DNA of 10,233 bases, taken from positions 1-10,233 of the forward strand of contig JABDJG010000045.1 of the NCBI GenBank assembly GCA_013002595.1, read 5' to 3'. Shown piece by piece: positions 1 to 6,441 of this stretch. How positions within the stretch are numbered: the stretch's first letter is position 1; each line of letters opens with the position of its first letter. Source of the stretch: Hyphomicrobiales bacterium. Its GTDB lineage: Bacteria > Pseudomonadota > Alphaproteobacteria > Rhizobiales > Aestuariivirgaceae. Below the pieces are notes generated by a model. It did no database searches and was not told the DNA's origin. It saw nothing but the letters and a program-made list of their open reading frames with translations. Made by a program: the position numbers and the translations under genes.

Positions 1-541
1 CTTGAAGTTCACGTTTCAGCAGCACCACCTGATTGCGGCGCAAGCGAAGAATTTCCCGGTCCCGTATAACGTCCATATAGGCCTGGATCACATCGAAAAA
101 CACGGTCTGTTCTGCGATGATCAGCTGCTGTTGGCCGGCCGCGATCAACTGGTCTGCCTGACGGGTGGCGCTGACCGTGCGAAATCCCCGGAACAACGGT
201 TGCGACAGTCTTATCTTGAGCGACATCGGGTTCGAATTGGCGGTCCGCAATGTATTCTCATCGGACGCCTTTTCAGCAAAATTGCCCTGTGCAATGACTG
301 TTGGCCGCCAGCCTGAGAGCGCCTGTGGCATCAATTCATCGGTAATCCGCTGATCAGCCCGCGCAACGTCCAGCGCCGGCTGATTACGGTAGGCATGTTT
401 GAGCACTTCGGGCAGAGATTGCGCCTGCACGGGGCCGAAGGCCACCAGCACGCTGGTCATCACCGCTGCGGAGACCGCAACGGCTCGCATAAGACCGCGC
501 CGACCGACCCTTGCAACCTGATTGGCACCAAGCCCCCGCAA
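1..541 (-). CDS. TolC-family outer-membrane efflux/secretion protein (N-terminal part, truncated by window edge)
   Basis: The minus strand reads as one open frame of 180 codons from a TTG at 541 to the edge. The TTG is chosen because AGGAG lies seven bases upstream (plus-strand 549-553). The in-frame ATG at 490 has no such site. Residues 18-40 form a signal peptide (Arg, then a hydrophobic run ending FGPVQA before QSLPEV). The mature start, with SLPEVLKHAYRNQPAL, LMPQALSGWRPTV and LRLSQPLFRGF-like segments, is typical of type I secretion / RND-efflux outer-membrane TolC proteins: a repeat of helical hairpin plus beta strands. Family members are about 430-480 residues and trimerise as an outer-membrane channel for an inner-membrane pump. 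Here only the first helical and beta segments and part of the coiled coil are visible, so the partner pump and substrate cannot be told. It is transcribed divergently from the SPFH gene. Confidence 0.85.
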   Translation of the reverse strand, partial: MRGLGANQVARVGRRGLMRAVAVSAAVMTSVLVAFGPVQAQSLPEVLKHAYRNQPALDVARADQRITDELMPQALSGWRPTVIAQGNFAEKASDENTLRTANSNPMSLKIRLSQPLFRGFRTVSATRQADQLIAAGQQQLIIAEQTVFFDVIQAYMDVIRDREILRLRRNQVVLLKRELQ

Positions 542-893
542 TATTCCACTCCTGTCTAGCGACTCCGGCCTTCTTGCCTCCAGTCAGGTGAAACCTTTCC
601 GGTGGCGGGCTTTTGTCAAATTGCACTGAATCCAGTAGCTCCCCGTTAACATCAAGACATGGGGCCGCGTTGCATTCAACAATTAGGCGGTTTCGTGACT
701 AACAGGGCCTTACCGGATTTCTGCGGGATTCAGGGTTTGGCAATACAGGTTGATCAAGTGATAATCAATATCAGCAACCGATTCGCGACCATTTATTAAT
801 CATGTATTCGGATAGAATACCCTGCATGTGGTGTAATTCGAAGGAAGCATGCCTATATATAGACCATAGCTCCTCGAACAGAAAGGTGTATTT
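542..893. other. Intergenic region between divergent tolC-like and SPFH genes
   Basis: No convincing gene lies here. On the minus strand an exact TTGACA (plus 614-619) could be a -35 for the TolC-like gene, but the hexamer 16-18 bases further on is poor (AGGTTT or similar), so I do not call a promoter. Toward the SPFH gene there is an imperfect dyad TTGAT-N9-ATCAA (750-768) and a perfect short inverted repeat GTATTC-GGATA-GAATAC (804-820). The last 100 bases are clearly AT-richer than the surrounding genes. A Shine-Dalgarno-like AAAGGTG (882-888) serves the ATG at 894. Confidence 0.6.
804..820. repeat. Short perfect inverted repeat upstream of SPFH gene
   Basis: GTATTC and GAATAC are exact reverse complements separated by GGATA. 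The element ends about 74 bases before the SPFH start codon. It could be an operator, but it is short enough to arise by chance in AT-rich sequence. It has no T-run and does not look like a terminator. Confidence 0.35.
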
Positions 894-1865
894 ATGGGAA
901 TATTAAAAAAGACTTTGGCGAAATCCAGCAAATCCATCAGCGGCTCCGCTGGCTCGCCCGGGCGCTCAGGACTTGGAACCGCTACAATTATATTTATGGT
1001 GGGTGCATTTTTACTCACTGCACTATGGGGTTTTTGGTTCACAGTGCCAGAAGGCCATGTCGGTGTCGTCTTGCGCTTCTCAAAGGCGATCCATCAGGAA
1101 CGGCCGGGACTGCACACCAAGGTGCCGTTGATTGACAGCGTCCAGCTGATTGAAGTGCGTGAGCGCAAGAGTGTCGAGAAACTGGCGGCAGCCACCAAGA
1201 ACCAGTTGCCGGCCACGGCGACCGTTTCAATCAACTGGACCGTCCAGGAAACAGCAGCGATGACCCTTTACCAACGCTATGGGTCTTTGGAGCAGTTCGA
1301 GGAACGTATCCTCGATCCAAAGCTGCGTCAGGCATCCAAGGCGGCGATCAGTACGTTCAATGCCGATGAGCTGATCCGCAACCGAAATGCCGCAATCGGC
1401 AAGATCCAGGAAAATATCGTCGCGCTGATGGAGGCTTATCCGGTCACGGTGCATTCACCGCAGATCGAGAATGTCGACCTGCCGCAGCAGTACATGGACG
1501 CGGTACTCGAAAAGGAAAAAGCCCGCGAGGCGGCGGCACGCGAGGATTACAACCTGCAGCGCCAGAAGCTTGAAGCCCAGCAAAAGGTGCAGACAGCCGA
1601 AGCCGAACGCGATGCAGTCAAGGCGACCGCCGACGGCCAGGCGTACAAGGTTACAGTCGAGGCCGAAGCAGAAGCCAAAGCCATCCGCATAAGAGGCCAG
1701 GCCGAGGCGTCAGCCGTGCTGGCCGTCCAAAAGGCAATCTCGCAGAACCCGCTGCTGATCGAATACGAGCGCGCCAAACGCTGGAACGGCAAGATGCCGT
1801 CGACGATGATGGGAGGCAGCGCCAACGTCCTGTGGTCAGTACCGACAAGCCAGGCGCGCAACTAG
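894..1865 (+). CDS. SPFH/prohibitin-domain membrane protein
   Basis: This 323-residue protein has a short basic N-terminus, one membrane segment at about residues 28-49, then an SPFH (band 7) domain from about 50 (VPEGHVGVVLRFSK, typical domain entry) to about 215. GLHTKVPLIDSVQLIEVR matches the conserved core of HflC/prohibitin-like proteins. Residues about 205-275 are Ala/Glu/Lys-rich and should form the long coiled coil by which such proteins assemble into rings or cages. SPFH proteins scaffold membrane microdomains and often regulate membrane proteases; HflK/HflC with FtsH is the best-known case. No NfeD or protease gene is adjacent, so the partner is unknown. AAAGGTG five bases upstream fixes the start. 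The first about 50 codons are AT-richer, with rarer codons such as ATA and TTA, than the rest of the gene. It appears monocistronic. Confidence 0.85.
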   Translation: MGILKKTLAKSSKSISGSAGSPGRSGLGTATIIFMVGAFLLTALWGFWFTVPEGHVGVVLRFSKAIHQERPGLHTKVPLIDSVQLIEVRERKSVEKLAAATKNQLPATATVSINWTVQETAAMTLYQRYGSLEQFEERILDPKLRQASKAAISTFNADELIRNRNAAIGKIQENIVALMEAYPVTVHSPQIENVDLPQQYMDAVLEKEKAREAAAREDYNLQRQKLEAQQKVQTAEAERDAVKATADGQAYKVTVEAEAEAKAIRIRGQAEASAVLAVQKAISQNPLLIEYERAKRWNGKMPSTMMGGSANVLWSVPTSQARN

Positions 1866-1942
1866 AGCGCATCATTTAAGCTCGGTTCCCGGCTGTCATT
1901 GCCTGGCCCATACCAGGTGATGACAATTCGGGAAGTTCAGCA

Positions 1943-1965
1943 TTACAAGGACCGTGACCTTGTAA
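1943..1965. repeat. Perfect 8-bp inverted repeat (hairpin) after the SPFH gene
   Basis: TTACAAGG (1943-1950) and CCTTGTAA (1958-1965) are exact reverse complements with a seven-base loop, about 78 bases after the SPFH stop codon. No T-run follows on either strand, so it is not a standard intrinsic terminator. It could still be a 3' end or RNA-stability structure, or a protein-binding dyad. Confidence 0.5.
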
Positions 1966-1995
1966 ACCTAACCGCTCGAACTTACTGAAATAGCG

Positions 1996-2022
1996 TTGCA
2001 ATCGGCATGAGCCCGTGATAAT
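1996..2022 (+). promoter_or_regulatory. Candidate promoter of tRNA-Cys
   Basis: TTGCAA (1996-2001) and GATAAT (2017-2022) resemble -35 and -10 hexamers, but their spacing of 15 bases is shorter than ideal. Transcription would start near 2029, leaving a leader of about 30 bases that contains the 2029-2046 hairpin before the tRNA. This rests on motif similarity alone. Confidence 0.25.
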
Positions 2023-2028
2023 CAGCGC

Positions 2029-2046
2029 CAGCCTTTTCAAAGGCTG
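2029..2046. repeat. Hairpin just upstream of tRNA-Cys
   Basis: CAGCCTTT (2029-2036) pairs exactly with AAAGGCTG (2039-2046). In RNA this gives a stem of seven pairs with a four-base loop, ending 12 bases before the tRNA. It could be the 5' leader structure of the tRNA precursor or the end of the SPFH transcript. No U-run follows, so the terminator role is doubtful. Confidence 0.45.
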
Positions 2047-2058
2047 ACTTCCTGAAAG

Positions 2059-2132
2059 GGCCTCGTGGCGGAGTGGTGACGCAGCGGATTGCAAATCCGT
2101 ATACCCCGGTTCGATTCCGGGCGAGGCCTCCA
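2059..2132 (+). tRNA. tRNA-Cys (anticodon GCA)
   Basis: The seven-pair acceptor stem GGCCTCG (2059-2065) matches CGAGGCC (2122-2128) exactly. The anticodon stem encloses the loop TTGCAAA with anticodon GCA at 2091-2093. The T-arm contains GGTTCGATTCC. The discriminator base is U (2129), the identity base expected for tRNA-Cys, and the terminal CCA (2130-2132) is encoded. The tRNA is complete, with no sign of an integrated element or repeated 3' end nearby. Confidence 0.97.
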
Positions 2133-2154
2133 ATCCTTCGTACCGACCGTGTCT

Positions 2155-2175
2155 GCCGGCTTTAATGACGCCGGC
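2155..2175. repeat. Inverted repeat after tRNA-Cys
   Basis: GCCGGC (2155-2160) recurs at 2170-2175 and, being self-complementary, can form a six-pair stem with a nine-base loop. It lies 22 bases after the tRNA and could stop or stabilise its precursor. There is no T-run, so a terminator call would be weak. Confidence 0.3.
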
Positions 2176-2203
2176 CCGCGAGGTGTCTTCAAATCCTTCC
2201 AAA

Positions 2204-2217
2204 TTGATCTCGATCAA
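2204..2217. promoter_or_regulatory. Perfect FNR/FixK/DNR-type box upstream of the oxidoreductase operon
   Basis: The sequence reads TTGAT-CTCG-ATCAA, an exact match to the TTGAT-N4-ATCAA consensus recognised by FNR, FixK, DNR and NNR proteins of the CRP/FNR family. It lies 55 bases before the first start codon of the operon. Its centre (between 2210 and 2211) would be at -41.5 for a transcript starting at 2252, the usual position for class II activation by these regulators. This points to induction by low oxygen and/or NO. Which family member binds cannot be told from the site. Confidence 0.8.
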
Positions 2218-2239
2218 GGACTGCCGGTCTGGTCGCAGC

Positions 2240-2245
2240 CATCAT
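2240..2245 (+). promoter_or_regulatory. Candidate -10 element of the operon
   Basis: CATCAT matches TATAAT at four of six positions. It lies where the -10 should be (-12 to -7) if the FNR-type box is at -41.5 and transcription begins near 2252. A weak -10 with no recognisable -35 fits an activator-dependent promoter. The leader would be about 21 bases and would carry the ribosome-binding site of the first gene. Confidence 0.35.
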
Positions 2246-2272
2246 CTGCCTCGCACAATGAGGGGATTCCCG

Positions 2273-2449
2273 ATGGCCAAGGCAAAGTCTGAAACAACCA
2301 CTGCTGCGGAACAACCGCAACGCATCCCGGCGATGCAGAGACTTCTCGACAATCATTTTCTTCTGCTCTTCATCGGCGTCGTCGTGCCGACGGTGCTCTA
2401 TCTCTTATGGGGCGTCATGGAGCTTTCGCAAATTCCGATCGCCGAGTAG
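2273..2449 (+). CDS. Small single-TM protein, candidate subunit IIa of a B-family heme-copper enzyme
   Basis: This 58-residue protein has a polar N-terminus (MAKAKSETTT...), one membrane helix at about residues 28-49 (HFLLLFIGVVVPTVLYLLWG) and a short tail. The start at 2273 follows GAGGGGA by six bases. In-frame ATGs further upstream (2165, 2258) lack such a site, and the one at 2165 lies ahead of the FNR-type box and proposed transcription start. ba3-type oxidases have a one-helix subunit IIa that replaces the second membrane helix missing from their subunit II. Subunit II here also has only one helix and follows after nine bases, so a IIa role is reasonable. The sequence itself carries no diagnostic motif, so this is inference from size, topology and position. 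Confidence 0.7.
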   Translation: MAKAKSETTTAAEQPQRIPAMQRLLDNHFLLLFIGVVVPTVLYLLWGVMELSQIPIAE

Positions 2450-2458
2450 GAGGCAGAC

Positions 2459-2992
2459 ATGGCACTTACTTCTCCTGAATCAAAGGTCTGGTGGAACGAA
2501 CCCGTCGGACGTGCCGAACTCACCTGGATCGCCATTGCCTTCCTATGGGGCGTCTTCATGTTTTCCATGATGGTCTGGTGGCATCTTGAGGGAAACCAGA
2601 ACCTGTCCAACGAGGTCTACCGGGTTTCGCCGGCCAAGTTCGAAGCCAAAGTTGAAGCGTTCACCGAGAAATACAAGGTGCGCGAGGAGGCCGACATACC
2701 GGTGGCTAAGCCGGAGCCGGGCGCGGACGTCTACATGCTCTCCAGATTGTGGGAATGGTGGCCGATCCTGGAGCTGAAAAAGGGCCAGACCTACCGCCTG
2801 CATCTGTCGTCGATGGACTGGCAGCACGGCTTTTCACTGCAGCCGGTCAACATCAACATTCAAGTCCACCCGAACCTGGAGCATGTGATCACGCTGACGC
2901 CGACGCAGACCGGCGAGTTCAGCGTTGTGTGCAACGAATTTTGCGGTGTCGGCCACCATACCATGGTCGGCCGCATTCACGTCGTCGATTAG
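2459..2992 (+). CDS. Heme-copper oxidoreductase subunit II with CuA site (ba3/B-family type)
   Basis: This 177-residue protein has one membrane helix at about 22-43 and a periplasmic cupredoxin domain from about 88 to the end. All CuA ligands are present: H123 (in DWQHGF), C158, E160 (backbone carbonyl), C162, H166 and M169, in the motif CNEFCGVGHHTM. It should therefore accept electrons from a soluble cytochrome c or cupredoxin and pass them to subunit I. The single membrane helix and short length are typical of B-family (ba3-like) subunits II, unlike the two-helix A-family form. AGGAGG overlaps the stop codon of the preceding gene and sits five bases before the ATG, indicating translational coupling. 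A CuA site excludes the classical cNOR/qNOR families, which lack it. It does fit the CuA-containing alternative NO reductases and the oxidases. Confidence 0.9.
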   Translation: MALTSPESKVWWNEPVGRAELTWIAIAFLWGVFMFSMMVWWHLEGNQNLSNEVYRVSPAKFEAKVEAFTEKYKVREEADIPVAKPEPGADVYMLSRLWEWWPILELKKGQTYRLHLSSMDWQHGFSLQPVNINIQVHPNLEHVITLTPTQTGEFSVVCNEFCGVGHHTMVGRIHVVD

Positions 2993-3008
2993 CGGTGGAG
3001 GGAACATC

Positions 3009-4742
3009 ATGAGCATCACAGCCGACACAACCGTAATCGGCGGAATTGCCGCAAAGTTCAGGACTTGTCCGGCGACCGGACTACAGGTCGATCTGGCTGC
3101 CGAAAGATTGATCAAGGCCAATGCGGTTGCCGCGATCGTGTTTCTTGCCATCGGCGGCCTGTTCGGGCTGCTGGTCGCCCTGACCCGCTGGCCGGCGGTC
3201 CACCTGCTGTCGTCAGACATGTTCTATCTGGTACTGACTGCACATGGTCTGGATGTTCTGCTGGTCTGGATCATCTTCTTTGAGATGGCGGTTCTGTATT
3301 TCGCATCGGCCATCATACTGAATTGCCGGCTGGCGGCACCGCGCATCGGCTGGCTGGGCTTTGCGCTGATGCTGGTCGGCGCGCTGTTGACCAACGTCAC
3401 TGTGCTGCAGGGCGATGCCAGCGTCATGTTCACCAGCTATGTGCCGATGCAGGCGCCGCCGAATTTCTATCTCGGCCTGATCTTGTTTGCCGTCGGTGCG
3501 CTTTTAGGCTGTTTCATCTTCCTGGGCACGCTGGTCATCGCCAAGGAGGAAAAGACCTATGAAGGGTCCATTCCGCTTGTCACCTTCGGTGCGCTGACCG
3601 CCTGTATTATTGCGGTTTTCACCATTGCCAGCGGCGCGATTATCCTGATCCCGACCTGGCTGTGGTCGCTTGGCTACATCAGCCATATCGACACGGTCAT
3701 GTACAAGCTGGTGTGGTGGGCCATGGGGCACTCGTCGCAGCAGATTAACATGGCCGCGCAGGTTGCCATCTGGTACGCCATTCCGGCAATGCTGCTCGGC
3801 GCCAAGCCACTATCCGAGAAGGTCAGCCGTTCCGCCTTCTTGATGTACATATTGTTCCTGCAGCTGGCCAGCGCCCATCACATGCTGGTCGAGCCCGGCA
3901 TCAGCTCGGAATGGAAGGTTTTCAACACATCCTATGCCATCTATCTGGCTGTTCTCGGCAGCATGATCCACGGCATGTCGATCCCTGGCGCCATTGAAGC
4001 GGCGCAACGCCGCAACGGCTTCACAAACGGGGTTTTCGAATGGCTGCGGCGGGCACCTTGGGGCAATCCGGCCTTTGCCGGCATGTTCCTGTCTCTGGTG
4101 CTGTTCGGCTTCCTGGGCGGCATTTCCGGTGTCGTGCTCGGCACCGAGCAAATCAACATCATGCTGCACAACACGCTTTATGTACCGGGCCACTTCCATG
4201 CAACGGTCGTTGCCGGCACCACACTTGCCTTCATGGCCATCACCTATCTGCTGGTACCGCTGATCTTCCAGCGTGAGATCATCTGGCCGCGCCTGGCCAA
4301 ATGGCAGCCCTATCTGTTCGGGCTTGGCGCTGCCGGCATATCGTTGTTCATGATGGGCGCCGGTACGCTTGGTGTGTCGCGCAGACACTGGGACATCACC
4401 TTCTCAGATGCCGCACTCAGCTTCGACTATCCGCCTGCGGCCTTCTTGATGCTCGGCCTCAACGGCTTGTCGGGCATCCTGGCTGCCATTGGTGGCGGGT
4501 TGTTCGTCGTGATCATCGTCGCCAGCGTGCTGTTCGGCAAAAAGGTCGATGCAAGCAATGTCGTGGCAGCACTCGGACCGACGCCGCAAAAACAGATGAG
4601 TGACACGGTTTCGACCTATGGCAGCGCCGGCACGTTCCATCTGCCGGGCACCTACATCCTGGTGTCGATCTTCTTCACTGCCTTCGTTCTCTACTACTTC
4701 GTTAACTGGAAGTACCTGTCCGAGCTTTGGCAACTGGGTTGA
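3009..4742 (+). CDS. Heme-copper oxidase-superfamily subunit I lacking the active-site tyrosine; probable NO reductase-like catalytic subunit
   Basis: This 577-residue polytopic membrane protein belongs to the heme-copper superfamily. GGAGGGA five bases upstream fixes the start at 3009; an in-frame upstream start would overlap subunit II. Ligands are complete: H79 (LTAHG) and H397 for the low-spin heme, H395 (GHFHAT) for the high-spin heme, and H241, H290 and H291 (SAHHML) for CuB. The helix VI motif is GHSSQQ (240-245) where oxygen reductases have HPxVY, so Q245 replaces the tyrosine that is cross-linked to the CuB histidine. This is also the position of a conserved glutamate in NorB (HLWVE). 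The cbb3 tyrosine position, six residues before the HH pair, is L284. Y256 lies at His+15, where ba3 enzymes have a K-channel tyrosine. Overall resemblance is to ba3/B-family proteins. Loss of the tyrosine is characteristic of NO reductases in this superfamily. The substrate (NO or O2) is inferred, not shown. Automatic annotation would probably say cytochrome c oxidase subunit I. Confidence 0.88.
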   Translation: MSITADTTVIGGIAAKFRTCPATGLQVDLAAERLIKANAVAAIVFLAIGGLFGLLVALTRWPAVHLLSSDMFYLVLTAHGLDVLLVWIIFFEMAVLYFASAIILNCRLAAPRIGWLGFALMLVGALLTNVTVLQGDASVMFTSYVPMQAPPNFYLGLILFAVGALLGCFIFLGTLVIAKEEKTYEGSIPLVTFGALTACIIAVFTIASGAIILIPTWLWSLGYISHIDTVMYKLVWWAMGHSSQQINMAAQVAIWYAIPAMLLGAKPLSEKVSRSAFLMYILFLQLASAHHMLVEPGISSEWKVFNTSYAIYLAVLGSMIHGMSIPGAIEAAQRRNGFTNGVFEWLRRAPWGNPAFAGMFLSLVLFGFLGGISGVVLGTEQINIMLHNTLYVPGHFHATVVAGTTLAFMAITYLLVPLIFQREIIWPRLAKWQPYLFGLGAAGISLFMMGAGTLGVSRRHWDITFSDAALSFDYPPAAFLMLGLNGLSGILAAIGGGLFVVIIVASVLFGKKVDASNVVAALGPTPQKQMSDTVSTYGSAGTFHLPGTYILVSIFFTAFVLYYFVNWKYLSELWQLG

Positions 4743-4759
4743 TGCAAAGGAGCGATGCG

Positions 4760-5653
4760 ATGACCGACGTCACGATCCGAAGCGGCAGCACGGTGCGCGA
4801 TGCGATCATGGTTTTCAAGCCGCGCATCGCCATTGCGATCATGTTGAGCGCCATTGGCGGCATGGCAGTCGTTGACGGCCCCTCACCCGGTCTGTGGCAG
4901 CTCAGCGTTTTGGCGATTGCAGTGTTTCTTGCCGCCGGCAGTGCCGGTGCATTCAACCAGTGGGTCGAACACGATCTCGATGCCCGCATGAAGCGTACCG
5001 CCAACAGGCCGTTTGTTACTGGCCAATTTACAGCGGGTCCCGCGTGGTTGGCGGTGATTACCGGCCTGCTTGCCGCGGCCGTCGTTCTGGCGGGACTGGC
5101 AACGAACTGGTGGGCCGCACTCTATACCTTCCTGGGCGCCTTCACTTACGGGGTTATCTATACCATGTGGCTCAAACGCCGCTCATGGACCAATATCGTC
5201 ATCGGCGGCCTGGCCGGCAGCTTTGCCGTACTGGCCGGGGCAGCCGCGATCGACCCGTCAATCGGCATTGAAGCCATGTTGCTGACGCTGGTGTTGTTCC
5301 TGTGGACCCCGCCGCACTTCTGGAGCCTGGCGATGGTCTCCAGCGATGACTATGCCCGCGCCGGTGTGCCGATGTTGCCGGTGGTTGCGGGCAAGCAGTT
5401 GTGCGCCTGGGTTATCCTGGGCCATACACTGGCCTTGTCACTGATCGCATTGATACCGGCCTGGTACGGCATGGGTAACCTGTACCTGGCCGGCGCGCTG
5501 ACGGGCGGTGCGATCTTTACCTGGACCAGCATTGCACTGGTCTATCGTCCTGACCGCACCCGGGCATTGAAAAACTTTTTTGCCTCTTTGCTGCACCTGT
5601 GCCTGCTGCTGGGCGGTGCTGTTGCAGACCGCGCGATTGGAGCATTCCTGTGA
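4760..5653 (+). CDS. ctaB: Protoheme IX farnesyltransferase (heme O synthase)
   Basis: This 297-residue member of the UbiA prenyltransferase family converts heme B to heme O using farnesyl diphosphate in the inner membrane. The first Asp-rich motif is intact (NQWVEHDLDARMKRTANRP). The CtaB signatures YTMWLKRRSWTNIVIGG and WTPPHFWSLA followed by DDYARAGVPMLPVVAG are also present. About eight to nine membrane helices are visible. The ATG at 4760 follows AAAGGAG by seven bases; an in-frame ATG at 4742 touches the subunit I stop codon but has no such site. Its place directly after subunit I says the enzyme carries heme O or A in at least one site. No ctaA is present in the window, so heme O may be the end product used, or ctaA lies elsewhere. 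Confidence 0.95.
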   Translation: MTDVTIRSGSTVRDAIMVFKPRIAIAIMLSAIGGMAVVDGPSPGLWQLSVLAIAVFLAAGSAGAFNQWVEHDLDARMKRTANRPFVTGQFTAGPAWLAVITGLLAAAVVLAGLATNWWAALYTFLGAFTYGVIYTMWLKRRSWTNIVIGGLAGSFAVLAGAAAIDPSIGIEAMLLTLVLFLWTPPHFWSLAMVSSDDYARAGVPMLPVVAGKQLCAWVILGHTLALSLIALIPAWYGMGNLYLAGALTGGAIFTWTSIALVYRPDRTRALKNFFASLLHLCLLLGGAVADRAIGAFL

Positions 5654-6441
5654 GGCTTGTCCTGTGCCTGTTTGCGATCATTTTGTTGGTCGTGCCAGCC
5701 AGCGCGGCACAAAATGAACTGGAGGATCAGGCCGCCGCACGCTCCGAGGCCGCAATCGGCAACCTGCTGCCACCGGCGAGTTTTGTTGATATGCAGGGGC
5801 GCCAGATTACGCTTGAGGCGTTGCGCGGCAAACCGGCGCTCATCTCAATGGTCTACACCGGCTGCACTGACGTTTGCCCGGCGATTATCGAAAATCTGCG
5901 CCCTGCCATCGAGATTGGCCAGGAGGCGCTTGGGGCGGATAGTTTTACAACAATCACCATCGGCTTCGACACCCGGCACGATACACCGCAGCGCATGCGC
6001 TCGTTTGCCCGTGCGCGCGGTATCGATCTGCCGAACTGGCTGTTTTTGTCGGGAGATCAGCGAACGGTGCAAAGGCTTGCCGACGCTGTAGGTTTCACCA
6101 TCACGCCGTCGGCCGGCGGGTTCGATCATACCGCCCAGGTCAGTATCATTGATGCTGACGGGCGTATTTACCAGCAGGTTCGCGGCGGCGTATTCAACCC
6201 GCCGGCGATTATCGAACCCTTGAAAGACCTGATGTTTGGCCGGCGCCAGGCGATCGTATCATTGAGCGGCATTTCCGAACGCATCAAGCTCTTCTGCACG
6301 GTATACAACCCCAACACCGGGCGTTACTATTTCAATTATTCGCTGTTTATCGGCCTCGGCATCGGCATTGCCTGCCTGTTGCTGGTTCTGATCTGGCTGG
6401 TCCGCGAATTCCGGCTACCCGGCGGAGGTGCACATTCATGA
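5650..6441 (+). CDS. SCO1/SenC-family copper chaperone with C-terminal membrane anchor
   Basis: This 263-residue protein starts at GTG 5650, which overlaps the ctaB stop by four bases and has GGAG seven bases upstream. Residues 1-20 are a signal peptide (hydrophobic run ending PASAAQ). A thioredoxin-like SCO domain spans about 35-195, with the copper ligands C72 and C76 (CTDVCP) and H160 (FDHTAQ). SCO proteins deliver copper to, or reduce, the CuA site of subunit II, which fits its position in the operon. Unusually, a C-terminal extension of about 65 residues carries a conserved-looking stretch (IKLFCTVYNPNTGRYYFNY, with a further Cys at 216) and a membrane helix at about 231-251, ending in a basic cytoplasmic tail. 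Most SCO proteins are anchored at the N-terminus, so this one is either cleaved and held by the C-terminal helix or anchored at both ends. Confidence 0.9.
   Translation: MRLVLCLFAIILLVVPASAAQNELEDQAAARSEAAIGNLLPPASFVDMQGRQITLEALRGKPALISMVYTGCTDVCPAIIENLRPAIEIGQEALGADSFTTITIGFDTRHDTPQRMRSFARARGIDLPNWLFLSGDQRTVQRLADAVGFTITPSAGGFDHTAQVSIIDADGRIYQQVRGGVFNPPAIIEPLKDLMFGRRQAIVSLSGISERIKLFCTVYNPNTGRYYFNYSLFIGLGIGIACLLLVLIWLVREFRLPGGGAHS

Noticed and set aside
2..316. 104-codon open frame on the plus strand at the left edge
   Set aside because: The opposite strand carries the TolC-like gene with a signal peptide and family motifs, so this is its shadow.
750..768. FNR-type box TTGAT-N9-ATCAA upstream of the SPFH gene
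   Set aside because: The half-sites match, but the spacer is nine bases rather than four, so a standard FNR dimer would not fit.
761..772. Iron-responsive (RirA-type, TGA-N9-TCA) box in the same stretch
   Set aside because: TGA-N9-TCA does occur around 759-773, but it is a very short, degenerate pattern in AT-rich sequence and the downstream gene has no iron link.
1943..1965. Intrinsic terminator for the SPFH gene
   Set aside because: The stem is perfect but only moderately GC-rich and no T-run follows, so I list it only as an inverted repeat.
2059..2132. tRNA-Cys as an attachment site of an integrated element
   Set aside because: No integrase gene and no repeated copy of the tRNA 3' end is visible. 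The downstream genes are respiratory, not mobile.
1876..2217. 113-codon open frame on the minus strand
   Set aside because: It runs through the tRNA-Cys gene, so it is not a real protein-coding gene.
3810..4388. 192-codon open frame on the minus strand
   Set aside because: It lies wholly inside subunit I. Its composition is that of antisense reading (many His, Gln, Arg), and it has no ribosome-binding site or recognisable motif.
2459..4742. Classical cNOR/qNOR (NorB/NorC) assignment
   Set aside because: Subunit II has a full CuA site instead of a heme c, and subunit I lacks the NorB HLWVE motif, so only an alternative CuA-type NOR or an atypical oxidase fits.
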